A DNA stretch of 33,411 nucleotides from CAZFCK01 sp964517355 (GCA_964517355.1 CAZFCK010000023.1:1-33411); one strand, 5' to 3'; shown: positions 9,098 through 17,625, numbered from the stretch's first letter. Translations and numbers: made by a program. Notes: generated by a model not told the origin, from the sequence alone.

Positions 9098-12000
9098 ATG
9101 AAAGATCTTCGCCTTGGTCTGGACGCCGGCTCGGTGAGCGTGAAATGTGTGGTCGCGAACGCCGCCGGCGCAGTGATGGACAGTCGGTATCGACGGCACA
9201 AGGGACGGCCCTTGCAGACCGCCCTGTATTTGCTGGAAGCAATCATCCGCGAATGGGGGCCGATGCCGGCCACGGTCACCGGCACCTCGGGAAAACGCAT
9301 CTCCAAAGTGCTGGGAGTGCCCCATGTCAATGAGTTGATGGCCCTGGCCCGGGCCGTGAACAAAGAATATCCTGACGTCAGGACCATTATGGAGATGGGT
9401 GGCGAAGACGCCAAACTCATTATAGTGGAAGACGGCGTTGTTAAGGATTTCGCCCTCAATTCGGTATGCGCCGCGGGCACCGGTTCCTTTTTGGATCAAC
9501 AGGCCGAACGCATGCGGCTGGATATCGAATCCTTTGCCTCGCTTGCCCTGGAAAGCCGCACGCCTCCACGCATTGCAGGGCGGTGCAGCGTGTTCGCCAA
9601 GTCGGACATGATCCATTTGCAGCAGATCGCCACTCCCTTGGAAGACATTGTGGCCGGGTTGTGTTTCGCGGTGGCGCGCAATTTCAGGGGGTCCATAGTG
9701 CGCACGCGGGAAGTGCTCCCCAAGGCGGCCTTTCTCGGAGGCGTGGCGCTGAATCAAGGCGTTGTGCGCGCTTTTCGCGAGGTATTCGCCCTGGACCATT
9801 TGCTGGTGCCTGATCCGCCCACGTTGATGAGCGCTTTGGGCGCGGCGTTGCATGCCCGTGAGAAGGGCGGGGCGCTTCTCGACGCCGTCCGCCTGACCCT
9901 GGCGGCTCAAGCCACGAACGGCGGCATTGCCGCGTCGCGGCTCGGCAGGTTGATAGCCCCGGGCGATGACTTTTTGCAGCGTCACGAACGGGAGCGCTGC
10001 GCGGGCAATGACACGCCGGCAGAGCGTCTCAATGACGGGGCGTCCGTGTATCTGGGCATCGATATCGGTTCCATCAGCACGTGTCTGGCCGTGGTGGACG
10101 CCCAAGGCGAACTTGTGACCAAGCGTTATCTACGCACCGCCAGCCGCCCCATCGAGGCCGTGCGGCAGGGGTTCGCCGGCATACAGGAAGAGCTTGACGG
10201 GGGCGTGCGCGTGCGCGGTGTGGGCACCACAGGATCGGGGCGCTACATGATCGGAGATTTGGTGGGCGCGGATCTGGTCAAAAACGAGATAACGGCCCAG
10301 GCGCGTGGCGCCGTGAGTCTGGACGCCTTGGAAGGCGGTGGCGGCGTTGATACGGTTTTTGAGATAGGCGGCCAGGATTCCAAGTATATTTGTTTGCAAG
10401 ACGGCGTGATCGTGGATTTTGAAATGAACAAGGCCTGCGCCGCGGGCACGGGCTCTTTTCTTGAGGAACAGGCCGAAAAGCTGGCCGTATCCGTGAAAGA
10501 GGAGTTCGCTGGACTGGCGTTGGAAGCCGTTGCGCCGTGCTCGTTGGGCGAACGCTGCACCGTGTTCATGGAAAATTCCCTGATGAGCGCTTTGCAGCAG
10601 GGAGCGGGCAAGGACGATCTGCTGGCTGGGTTGTCCTATTCCATCGTGGAGAACTATATCAACCGCGTGGTGGCCGGGCGCCCCATCGGGGATAAGATTT
10701 TTTTCCAGGGCGGCACGGCCTGCAACAGGGCCGTGGTCGCGGCCTTTGAAAAATATTTGGGCAAGAAGATCCGGGTGCCCCGTCATACGGACGTTTCCGG
10801 CGCCATAGGCATGGCCCTGCTGGCCCGTGAGCATATGAACGTTGCGGGGCGGGAGGAGACGCGCTTCAAGGGCTTCGATGTCGCCCGCCGGGAATATGAG
10901 CAAAGTTCCTTTGAATGCAAGGGGTGCGACAATCGCTGTGAGATAAACCGGGTACGCTTCCTGGGCGAAAAAGATTTCCTTTATTACGGGGGGCGTTGCG
11001 AAAAATACGACATCCGGCGGCAGGCGGGAGGTCATTTGCCCGATCTTTTCGCCCTGCGCGAGGAGTCCTTGGAGCGCGCCCATCTGGAACGCGCCGAAGC
11101 CTTCGCCGCGTCCGGCCGGCCGGCGCGCCTGGGCGTGCTGGGCCTGCCCCGCGTGTTTTTCATGCACGAGTATCTGCCGTATTACGCCACCTTGCTGTGG
11201 GAACTAGGATTTGAGGTGGCGCTTTCTCCGCGCACGGATCACAAGGTCGCCACCCTTGGCGTACAGGCAACGTTGGCGGACACCTGCTTCCCGGTGAAAG
11301 CCGCGCTGGGGCATGTGCGTTCCTTGCTGCAACGAGGCGTCACACGGCTTTTTGTACCAAGTTTCGTGAATATGGCGCGTCCGGGAGACGACATGGCCTC
11401 TTCCCTGGCCTGCCCCTTGACGCAGAGCTTTCCGTACCAGGTGCGCCAAGCCTTTGCGCAAGCCGAGGTCCTGGCCCCGGTCATACAGGTCAGGGACGGG
11501 CATTTCGCGGTCTTCACGCGGCTGTTGACGTCGCTGGCGCCTTTGGGCGTGCGTCCGTGGCAGTTGTGGAGCGCCATGAAGACCGCGGCCGAGGTCCAGC
11601 GCCGGCATGAAGACGCCCTGAAGGAGCACGGGCGGCGCGTGTTGGCCGAAGGCGGCAGCCTGGGCGTGGAGCGGGTGCTTGTGGTCATCGGCAGGAGCTA
11701 CAACGCCATGGATTCGGGCATGAACCTGGGGATTCCGCGCAAGCTGGCCACGCTCAACGCCCTGGCGGTGCCCATGGACATGCTGCCCCATGATTTACAG
11801 GGACAGGTGAACAGGGACTGGCCCGAAATGTATTGGCGCTCCGGGCAGCGGATGCTGCACGCCGCGCGTGTGGTGCGGCGTGACCCGGGTTTGCACGCCC
11901 TGGTTATCGGCAGTTTTTCCTGCGGACCGGATTCCTTTATCCTGCCTTACTTGCAGCGGGAAATGGCCGGCGAGCCTTTTCTGCACATAGAAATCGACGA

Positions 12001-13330
12001 ACACAGTGCCGATGCCGGGGTCATCACCCGCTGCGAGGCGTATTTGGACAGCCTGGCCATGCGCGAACAGCGCGAGGTGGTCGCCAAGGCGGCCGCTCAA
12101 GAGGTGCGCCCCCTGGCGCATATCGTGCGCCGCGGCAAGCGCAGGATTTATATTCCGCGCATGGGTGATCAGGCCTTCGGCATGCAGGCGGCGTTCTCGT
12201 CCTGCGGCGTGGAGGCTGAAGTCATGCCGCCCACGGACGATAAAGCCATGGACGAGGCGCGGCGTTTCGTGAGCGGCAAGGAATGCTATCCGTTTGCCGT
12301 GACCACGGCGGACATGCTCAAGGTTGTGCAGGCGCCGGGATTCCGTCCTGAAAAGAGCGCCTTTTTCATGCCCTCGGGCAATGGGCCGTGCCGTTTCGGC
12401 CAATACAACCTGTTGCAAAAGATGATCCTTGAGCGCGCGGGCTATCCGGACGTGCCCATCCTCTCTCCCATGCAGGACAGCGCCATGTACGCGGAATTCG
12501 CGGATTTGAGCGGAGGGGATTTCGCGCGCGTCTGTTGGATTGGTGTCGTGGCCTTTGATCATTTGCTCAAATGCCTGCACGCCACACGCCCCTATGAACA
12601 GACTCCTGGGGCCGCGGACGCCTTGTACCGCGACGCGCTGGAACGGGTTCCCGGTTATTTTTCAGGCGATTTCGACACATTGCTCGAGGTGCTTTCGCGT
12701 TACGGCCGGGAATTCGCTTCGCTGCGCGTGGTGCGGGAGCCCAAGCCGCGTATTGGCATTGTTGGAGAGATTTTTGTGCGCACCAATGCCTATTCCAATG
12801 AAAATCTGGTGCGGGCCGTTGAAAAACATGGGGGCGAGGCCTGGCTGGCGTCAGTGGACGAATGGGTGTACTATGTGAACTGGTGCGCGACACGCAGCGC
12901 CGTGAAACGCTTTGAAGTGCCGCGCCTGCTGCAGGTGGCGCTTCAGGATCGGCTGCAACGCCGCATGGCGCACAGGATTGAGGCGAGCATGAACGGGGCG
13001 TTGCTCGACGGGAGCGATCCCAATACCCGGACCTTGTTGCGCAATGCCGCGCCGTGGCTGCATCATTCCTTTCAGGGCGAGGCCGTGCTCAGCGTGGGCA
13101 AGGCTGTGGACATGCTCGAAAGAGGCGTCCAGGGCGTCATTCTGGCCATGCCTTTCGGCTGTATGCCCGGTACGGTGGCCACATCGCTGTTGCGCAACGT
13201 CTGCGATGGCTGGAACGCACCGTTTATCAATATTCCTTTCGACGGGACGGCCTCCAGCACCATGAGCTTGCAGCTGGAAACCTTTATGGAGCAGGCCGCC
13301 CGGCGTTTGCGCCACCGGGCCGCCGTGTGA
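9098..13330 (+). CDS. Large acyl-CoA dehydratase activase-like protein (double BadF/BadG ATPase + DUF2229 + HgdB-like region)
   Basis: A 1,410-residue protein of the family annotated as '2-hydroxyglutaryl-CoA dehydratase activase-related'. Two ASKHA ATPase modules come first (about 4-270 and 315-590). Each keeps the two cysteines that hold the bridging [4Fe-4S] cluster in HgdC: C124/C163 (NSVCAAGTG, AGRCSVF) and C447/C487 (NKACAAGTG, GERCTVF). Spacings are 39 and 40 residues. A Cys-rich linker (CKGCDNRC from residue 607) leads to DUF2229 and a C-terminal region resembling the dehydratase B subunit (GKECYPFAVTTADML). In known systems such ATPases drive electrons to very low potential for difficult reductions; the substrate of these giant versions is unknown. 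I start at ATG 9098 (GGTGG just upstream), where the homologous LGLDAGSVS begins; the frame opens at 9011. It is first in an operon with a methyltransferase and a DsrE-like gene. Confidence 0.9.
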   Translation: MKDLRLGLDAGSVSVKCVVANAAGAVMDSRYRRHKGRPLQTALYLLEAIIREWGPMPATVTGTSGKRISKVLGVPHVNELMALARAVNKEYPDVRTIMEMGGEDAKLIIVEDGVVKDFALNSVCAAGTGSFLDQQAERMRLDIESFASLALESRTPPRIAGRCSVFAKSDMIHLQQIATPLEDIVAGLCFAVARNFRGSIVRTREVLPKAAFLGGVALNQGVVRAFREVFALDHLLVPDPPTLMSALGAALHAREKGGALLDAVRLTLAAQATNGGIAASRLGRLIAPGDDFLQRHERERCAGNDTPAERLNDGASVYLGIDIGSISTCLAVVDAQGELVTKRYLRTASRPIEAVRQGFAGIQEELDGGVRVRGVGTTGSGRYMIGDLVGADLVKNEITAQARGAVSLDALEGGGGVDTVFEIGGQDSKYICLQDGVIVDFEMNKACAAGTGSFLEEQAEKLAVSVKEEFAGLALEAVAPCSLGERCTVFMENSLMSALQQGAGKDDLLAGLSYSIVENYINRVVAGRPIGDKIFFQGGTACNRAVVAAFEKYLGKKIRVPRHTDVSGAIGMALLAREHMNVAGREETRFKGFDVARREYEQSSFECKGCDNRCEINRVRFLGEKDFLYYGGRCEKYDIRRQAGGHLPDLFALREESLERAHLERAEAFAASGRPARLGVLGLPRVFFMHEYLPYYATLLWELGFEVALSPRTDHKVATLGVQATLADTCFPVKAALGHVRSLLQRGVTRLFVPSFVNMARPGDDMASSLACPLTQSFPYQVRQAFAQAEVLAPVIQVRDGHFAVFTRLLTSLAPLGVRPWQLWSAMKTAAEVQRRHEDALKEHGRRVLAEGGSLGVERVLVVIGRSYNAMDSGMNLGIPRKLATLNALAVPMDMLPHDLQGQVNRDWPEMYWRSGQRMLHAARVVRRDPGLHALVIGSFSCGPDSFILPYLQREMAGEPFLHIEIDEHSADAGVITRCEAYLDSLAMREQREVVAKAAAQEVRPLAHIVRRGKRRIYIPRMGDQAFGMQAAFSSCGVEAEVMPPTDDKAMDEARRFVSGKECYPFAVTTADMLKVVQAPGFRPEKSAFFMPSGNGPCRFGQYNLLQKMILERAGYPDVPILSPMQDSAMYAEFADLSGGDFARVCWIGVVAFDHLLKCLHATRPYEQTPGAADALYRDALERVPGYFSGDFDTLLEVLSRYGREFASLRVVREPKPRIGIVGEIFVRTNAYSNENLVRAVEKHGGEAWLASVDEWVYYVNWCATRSAVKRFEVPRLLQVALQDRLQRRMAHRIEASMNGALLDGSDPNTRTLLRNAAPWLHHSFQGEAVLSVGKAVDMLERGVQGVILAMPFGCMPGTVATSLLRNVCDGWNAPFINIPFDGTASSTMSLQLETFMEQAARRLRHRAAV

Positions 13331-13367
13331 CGCGCTTTCGTCATTATTTTGCCACAGGGAAAAACGC

Positions 13368-14159
13368 ATGCCGGATGTATCCATGGAGGCCTCCGTGCCG
13401 GAGGCCTTGCGATCTGTTGACGCTGTTCGCCGTGTTTTGCACGGCTACGCACAAAAGTATGCCGATCTGCTGCGCGAGCAGCCGGAATTCGCTCCAAGAG
13501 AGGGAGCGGATGGGGTGCAGTGCCCCTGTTGCGGGGGGCGTTTCGCCCATTTCGAACGCTTCAGACACAAGCCCGAGCACCCCTGGCGGGAGAACGCGAA
13601 GTGCCCCGTGTGCGGTTCACTGGAGCGCCACCGGCGGCTGTGGCTGCAATTGTGTCATGAAAATGACCTGTTCACGCAAGGGGGCAGGTTGCTGCACTTC
13701 GCCCCCGAGCCTTTTTTACGCGCCGTGTTTGCGGCGTGCGCACATTTGGATTACGTGGATTGCGACCTTCAGGCTGAGCGCGCGCGAAACAATGTGGACA
13801 TCACGCGCTTGCCGTTCGCGGACAGCTCCTTTGCCTGGCTTATTTGCAGTCATGTCCTGGAGCACGTCGATGATGATCTCGCGGCCTTGAAAGAGTTGCG
13901 TCGCGTGCTTGCGCCGGGCGGCGTGGCCTGGATCATGGTGCCGACGCTCAAGGGCGCAACCCTCGTGCATCAGCCTCCGGCCGGCGGCTTCACCCCCAAT
14001 GATCACAGACGTGAATACGGAATGGAGGACTTCATAAGCTTAACCCGGCAAGCAGGATTTTCGGCCGAAGTGCTGCATGTGAAAGCGCTGGATTCGGGCC
14101 TGCGCGCCCGTTACCGGTTGAGCAACCATATTTACCGTTGTCGGCGTCCGATGACATAA
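13368..14159 (+). CDS. Zinc-ribbon class I SAM methyltransferase
   Basis: A 263-residue protein. After an N-terminal helical segment come two CxxC knuckles (C52/C55 and C79/C82, the second within KCPVCGSLERHRR), probably a zinc ribbon. A SAM-dependent methyltransferase core follows: motif I-like LLHFAPEPFLR, an acidic DYVDCDLQ strand, LPFADSSFAWLICSHVLEHVDDD and the post-motif ELRRVLAPGGVAWIMVP. Enzymes of this layout are often found near glycan or envelope genes, but none is present here, so the substrate is unknown. AGGGA lies about 8 bases before the ATG. It is 37 bases after the activase and 20 before the DsrE-like gene, so probably co-transcribed with both. Confidence 0.82.
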   Translation: MPDVSMEASVPEALRSVDAVRRVLHGYAQKYADLLREQPEFAPREGADGVQCPCCGGRFAHFERFRHKPEHPWRENAKCPVCGSLERHRRLWLQLCHENDLFTQGGRLLHFAPEPFLRAVFAACAHLDYVDCDLQAERARNNVDITRLPFADSSFAWLICSHVLEHVDDDLAALKELRRVLAPGGVAWIMVPTLKGATLVHQPPAGGFTPNDHRREYGMEDFISLTRQAGFSAEVLHVKALDSGLRARYRLSNHIYRCRRPMT

Positions 14160-14179
14160 CCAGAGCGAGGTATTGCCAT

Positions 14180-14536
14180 ATGCTTGAAACAACGCAGAAT
14201 AAACAGAACCTGGTGATTGTGTGGAGCAATGCGGAACCGGAAGCCGCTTTGCAAATGGCCTTTATGTACGCCCGCAACAGCATGATGCGCGGCTGGTGGG
14301 AGCAGGTGCGGCTTATCATTTGGGGACCTTCGGCGCGCTCCATGCGTAATGAAACCGAATTGCAGGACGCTGTGGCAGGTCTCAGGGACGCTGGCGTTGA
14401 ATTGTGGGCTTGTAAGAGCTGTGCGGATTCTTTCGGCGCCAGCCAGTATCTGGAGCATTTGGGATTTGACGTTCGCTATGTGGGCGAGGATTTGACCGGC
14501 ATGCTCAAGAACGGCTGGACCTGCCTCACCGTGTGA
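14180..14536 (+). CDS. DsrE-family sulfur-relay-like protein
   Basis: A 118-residue protein with a DsrE/DsrF-like fold: LVIVWSNAEPEAALQMAFMYARNSM, then VRLIIWGPSARSM, then LRDAGVELWACKSCADSFG and LTGMLKNGWTCLTV. DsrE-type proteins carry persulfides or form oligomers in sulfur metabolism. The CKSC pair sits where the functional cysteine of the family is expected, but a sulfur-transfer role is an inference. The ATG at 14180 has GAGG about 9 bases upstream; an in-frame earlier start (14138) lies inside the methyltransferase gene and has no ribosome site. It is the last gene of the activase operon. Confidence 0.8.
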   Translation: MLETTQNKQNLVIVWSNAEPEAALQMAFMYARNSMMRGWWEQVRLIIWGPSARSMRNETELQDAVAGLRDAGVELWACKSCADSFGASQYLEHLGFDVRYVGEDLTGMLKNGWTCLTV

Positions 14537-14578
14537 CGCCCGTGTTTGATGCAAAAGGGAACAACGACAGGAAGGTAA

Positions 14579-14602
14579 CGCGCCGCTTGAGAGAAGGGCG
14601 CG
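14579..14602. terminator. Hairpin between convergent genes
   Basis: A 6-bp GC stem CGCGCC/GGCGCG with a 12-base loop lies between the DsrE-like gene and the convergent small gene. There is no T-run on either side, so it is a weak terminator candidate at most. Confidence 0.35.
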
Positions 14603-14614
14603 GCCTAAAGGATG

Positions 14615-14932
14615 TTACTCGCGGTTGTAACGTTCGAGCACGTTGTTGAGGTCCACAAGTTTTCGACTGAGACGCCCCTTGACGATGGTAATGCGCATCA
14701 TGGTGAAATCCTGTTGATCTATATAATCGATGCGCCCTTCGCTTTCCTGGGTCAGCCCTTGTTCAAGACGCTCAACAAAGTCGTCGATAAAAAAGTGGCT
14801 CCCCTCGTATTCGATTTCAAGCTCATTGTCTTCGCACGAAAATTCGGTGAACTCGAAATCGTCCCTGAGGTCGCAGGCCTCGGAATCCACATTCGAGACG
14901 TGGCCGTACACTCTGATTGGTTCATATCCCAT
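14615..14932 (-). CDS. Small acidic protein of unknown function
   Basis: 105 residues, very rich in Asp and Glu (for example DSEACDLRDDFEFTEFSCEDN), with a more basic C-terminal helix (KGRLSRKLVDLNNVLERYNRE). No signal peptide, membrane segment or motif is recognised. The ATG at 14932 is chosen because AGGAG lies 10 bases upstream; the frame continues to 15121 only by reading through upstream GC-rich sequence and repeat R1. The protein-like composition and strong ribosome site argue for a real gene. It converges on the activase operon. Confidence 0.7.
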   Translation of the reverse strand: MGYEPIRVYGHVSNVDSEACDLRDDFEFTEFSCEDNELEIEYEGSHFFIDDFVERLEQGLTQESEGRIDYIDQQDFTMMRITIVKGRLSRKLVDLNNVLERYNRE

Positions 14933-15107
14933 ACGTAGCGAGCTCCTCTTTTCCGTTGGCGGACGCACGCAATATGCCAAAGAGAGCGCTTCGGGTCCAG
15001 CGGTAGGAAGGTGGGCCGGACGCGGGGCCGCCACTTGCAAAGGGGGGCGCCCCTCCCCTGGACCCGCGAGTGTCATGCATGGAATAGTAAACATGGAAAT
15101 AGGTTGT

Positions 15108-15213
15108 CTAGAGCATCTCACGCTTGAAAAGCGCTAGATGCTCTTATGCATTTCCCTGGAACAATTGGAAATTGTTTCAGGGGAGAGCCTTATTTCAAGG
15201 CGAAAATGCGCTA
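15108..15213 (+). repeat. R1 repeat, copy 2
   Basis: A full copy bounded by CTAG at 15108 and CTAA at 15211. All three hairpins are intact (outer stem AGAGCATCT/AGATGCTCT; 13-bp second stem; third stem GCCTT/AAGGC). Repeat R2 begins at 15214 and shares the last A-rich bases. An open frame (15138-15500) runs through it and would be annotated as a protein, but the coding is incidental. Confidence 0.95.
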
Positions 15214-15282
15214 AGGAAACGCTGATTAATTCACTGGATATGCGAGGGGGAAACCCTTTTCAAAGGGTTTCCCCCCGAAGGT
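15214..15282 (+). repeat. R2 repeat, left end only
   Basis: The first 46 bases are identical to the start of the R2 unit at 20949 (AGGAAACGCTGATTAATTCA...). It ends in a perfect 14-bp hairpin with a 2-base loop (15246-15275: GGGGGAAACCCTTT, TC, complement). No right inverted end follows, so this is a truncated copy abutting R1. Confidence 0.85.
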
Positions 15283-15529
15283 ACTGTCGGAGCAAAGGAA
15301 ATAACCACATATCAAAATATTCTTACACGCCGGAAGCATGCCTGTTTCAAAGCCAAACATGGAAGAAGTCTCCACCACATGACATTGAGATGATCAATTC
15401 ATATACAAAATGCCGCAACCGCCAACCGTGGATAGTATTCTTGATACGTATGCACCGAGTGCTTACTTGTTGTCACTTGTTCGTTTATTTCGTGATGTAA
15501 TTGACAGGTCGTTGAGCAAAAAAATAAGT

Positions 15530-15635
15530 TAAAATTGTGAAATAGGATTTAAAAGAGCGGTTTATTGTCGATGGTCATATGTCTTAAACTGTGATGTGGC
15601 TATGCAGAAACGAGGCGGTATGGCTTCGTTTTTTT
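15530..15635 (+). ncRNA. Candidate small RNA ending in an intrinsic terminator
   Basis: TTGACA at 15501-15506 is followed, after 18 bases, by a weak -10 (TAAGTT). A strong intrinsic terminator ends at 15635: AAACGAGGC/GCTTCGTTT (9 bp, one G-T pair) with a 6-base loop, then four more Ts. No ribosome site with an open frame lies between them, and the next gene starts only at 15737. The start position is approximate. Confidence 0.4.
15608..15635 (+). terminator. Intrinsic terminator without an upstream gene
   Basis: A 9-bp stem (15608-15616 with 15623-15631), a 6-base loop GGTATG and a run of Ts to 15635. It reads on the plus strand, where no plus-strand gene precedes it within 1 kb. Confidence 0.8.
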
Positions 15636-15736
15636 GTTCCCGACTTGAATCTGATCATACAATGTCATGTCGTTGGCTTTATTAATGCGCGCTGAAGTGA
15701 AAGACAATGCTATGGAATAGCAACAAGGAGACGGCA

Positions 15737-16369
15737 ATGAATGTTTCATCCGGTGACAAAGAATTTTACACATATAACGCAGAGCATCGTTTTGCGGCGA
15801 TGTATCCGTTATTGGCCAGGCAAATACTTGATGACTATGGGCAAGGGATCACGTCCTTATTGGATATCGGAACCGGCGGCGGCGCCTTGTTGATTGAACT
15901 CGCAAAGATATCTTCCGTGAATTTGATCGGGTTGGACCATAAGGATATGGCCCTGGCAATTGCGCGGGAGAACATGACGGAGCATGAAGTGCCCCTTGAA
16001 AGAGTGCGGTTCATGAAGGGGGACGTTTGCAGCATTCCTTTGCCTGATAATTCCGTCGATGTGATTATCAGCCGTGGTTCCATCCCGTTTTGGGATGATA
16101 TGGCAGGCGCTTTTACGGAGATATATCGTGTTTTGGCGCCTGGAGGCGCGACATTTATTGGGTGCGGTTTCAGCCGTTATCAGTCCAAGGAAGAAGTGGC
16201 GAAAATGCGGCCCGAATGGTCGCAAAAGGGGAACGAAGATCCGCGTAACGCCTGGAAAGAGGAAGGGCGCATCCCAAACGCGCTACGTGATGCCGGACTG
16301 AAGGACTATCGGATTATGAACAATGAATACGGCATTTGGGTGGAAATCAGAAAGCCCCGCCAAGGCTAG
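15737..16369 (+). CDS. Class I SAM-dependent methyltransferase (UbiE/Methyltransf_11 type)
   Basis: A 210-residue protein with a complete class I methyltransferase core: SLLDIGTGGGALLIELAK (motif I), NLIGLDHKDMALAIA (motif II), GDVCSIPLPDNSVDVIISRGS and the post-motif EIYRVLAPGGATFIG. The substrate cannot be read from the sequence. The ATG at 15737 has AAGGAG 6 bases upstream, far better than the upstream ATG at 15707. It lies alone between the sRNA candidate and a long AT-rich gap. The gene and its flanks are AT-richer than the neighbours, which fits recent acquisition. Confidence 0.85.
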   Translation: MNVSSGDKEFYTYNAEHRFAAMYPLLARQILDDYGQGITSLLDIGTGGGALLIELAKISSVNLIGLDHKDMALAIARENMTEHEVPLERVRFMKGDVCSIPLPDNSVDVIISRGSIPFWDDMAGAFTEIYRVLAPGGATFIGCGFSRYQSKEEVAKMRPEWSQKGNEDPRNAWKEEGRIPNALRDAGLKDYRIMNNEYGIWVEIRKPRQG

Positions 16370-16408
16370 CGGATTTTCACCTTTGAAAAATGCCGTACCT
16401 GAAATGAT

Positions 16409-16451
16409 GTTCCGCAAATACGCGGTTGGCCTCCCCCCGTATTTGCGGAAC
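16409..16451. repeat. Perfect 14-bp inverted repeat, 15-base loop
   Basis: GTTCCGCAAATACG (16409-16422) is exactly complementary to 16438-16451. It lies 40 bases after the methyltransferase stop. No T-run follows on either strand, so it is not a standard terminator; it may protect the mRNA 3' end or be a remnant of a mobile element. Confidence 0.75.
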
Positions 16452-16711
16452 TCACAATCTATTCAAAGCAAAAAGCCCTGAAAGCGCGTCGAGCCGATTT
16501 TGGATTGTGTGCAAGAAAAGTATGATGACGTCTGAAAGTCAGGCGGTGAGCGGCGTAAACGAGCGGCAAGCTCTCTGAGCACCCTGTTGTGCCGGTCCCT
16601 CTTCAAACAAGCTGTGTCTTTTTGGTGGAATTTGAAAACGCGGCAGGATAGGGCCTTCGAAAGGAAAAGCGTTCCGCTGTGTCAAAAAATAACTTTTCAT
16701 TTGCGCACCCG

Positions 16712-16735
16712 TTCAAAACCGCACGCGGTTTTGAA
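16712..16735. promoter_or_regulatory. 24-bp palindrome (11-bp arms)
   Basis: TTCAAAACCGC and its exact complement are separated by only AC. The tiny spacer suits a dimeric DNA-binding protein site better than an RNA hairpin. It is about 265 bases upstream of tetR; no identical site is seen elsewhere in the window. Confidence 0.5.
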
Positions 16736-16999
16736 TGAGAAATTGAATTAGAAAAAAAGTTTTAAACTTGTGTGAAAAAAAGACACGGTGTCGTCAGTTG
16801 AGTCATACAAATGAGTAAGATTTAAATAGTAGTATATTCAGCTCATTCTAATAGTAAGTTCGTTATGCTGAACTGTCTTGTGTCTGGTAGGAAATAGGCG
16901 ACTAATAATAAAAGGTAATTAATACATTATGTTGACAATTGGAAGAGCGTTCATGTAGCCCCCTTTACTCGTATATTAGGTTTTGGTAATGAAAAAAAC

Positions 17000-17593
17000 A
17001 TGACATTGAAAGTTGAGTCCAAAGTTCGGAAAGAACAAATTACCGAAGCGGCGTTGGAGCTGTTTATCAATCAAGGTGTACGCGCGCTGACTGTGCGTAA
17101 TGTGGCTGCTCAGGCAGGTGTGGCTGCTTCGTCCTTGTATCGTCATTACAAAAATAAGGCGGCAATTGTCTCCACCACGCTGGATGTTCTCTTTGAAGCG
17201 CGATCCGATGCGCAGCGCGTTGCATACGACGCAACGAAAACGCCCATGGAGAAATTGAGACAGATTTATTTTTCTTATATGGATATTTTCAAAAGATATA
17301 AGGGATTGGCGCTCATATATTTTTCCGATTTGATTTATTTCGAGTTTCCGGATCTTGGACATCGTATGAGGGAAGAGGTTGCGAGAGGCAGGGCAGTATT
17401 AACCTCCATTATTGAAGAGGGCCAGGAGCAGGGGGCCATACGAACTGATATCGACGCTGAATATTTGTTTATTTCGTATATCTGTGCGTATGTGATGCCC
17501 GGAATGGTCTCCAGCAGAAATATTCATGAAATTGATCTGGCAAAACAAGCGGAAGTCAATTGGCTCTTGTTTGAACAATCGCTGAAAGGGTAA
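17000..17593 (+). CDS. TetR/AcrR-family transcriptional regulator
   Basis: A 197-residue protein with the N-terminal TetR helix-turn-helix (ITEAALELFINQGVRALTVRNVAAQAGV, then SSLYRHYKNKAAIV) and a helical ligand domain. It is probably a ligand-responsive repressor. A near-identical pair of inverted sites lies just after its stop codon and in front of adh, so it most likely controls adh and perhaps read-through from its own transcript. The ribosome site before 17000 is poor. A four-codon frame (ATG at 16989) ends with its TGA overlapping the tetR ATG, which would allow coupled translation, but this may be chance. Confidence 0.88.
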   Translation: MTLKVESKVRKEQITEAALELFINQGVRALTVRNVAAQAGVAASSLYRHYKNKAAIVSTTLDVLFEARSDAQRVAYDATKTPMEKLRQIYFSYMDIFKRYKGLALIYFSDLIYFEFPDLGHRMREEVARGRAVLTSIIEEGQEQGAIRTDIDAEYLFISYICAYVMPGMVSSRNIHEIDLAKQAEVNWLLFEQSLKG

Positions 17594-17607
17594 TTTTTTT
17601 TGGCAAA

Positions 17608-17625
17608 ATGTGAACACGTGTTCGC
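17608..17625 (+). promoter_or_regulatory. Operator-like site O1
   Basis: ATGTGAACACGTGTTCGC, containing the perfect 12-base palindrome GAACACGTGTTC. Its reverse-complement partner at 17718 differs at one of 18 positions. It starts 15 bases after the tetR stop. Confidence 0.72.

Larger units (their letters stand above)
15283..15736. other. AT-rich intergenic region with candidate sRNA
   Basis: No gene is recognised. The second half carries a TTGACA box and an intrinsic terminator about 100 bases apart (see the candidate small RNA). The first half, 15283-15500, shows nothing I can support. Confidence 0.5.
16370..16999. other. AT-rich intergenic region with two strong inverted repeats
   Basis: 630 bases without a gene. 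It holds the stem-loop at 16409-16451 and the palindrome at 16712-16735, then a very AT-rich stretch up to tetR. A TTGACA at 16932-16937 could be a -35 box for tetR, but no good -10 is spaced from it. Confidence 0.6.

Noticed and set aside
15138..15500. Open frame of 120 codons (and similar frames at 28439 and 28453)
   Set aside because: It starts inside repeat R1 and the shared N-terminal residues are just the translated repeat; no ribosome site and no family.
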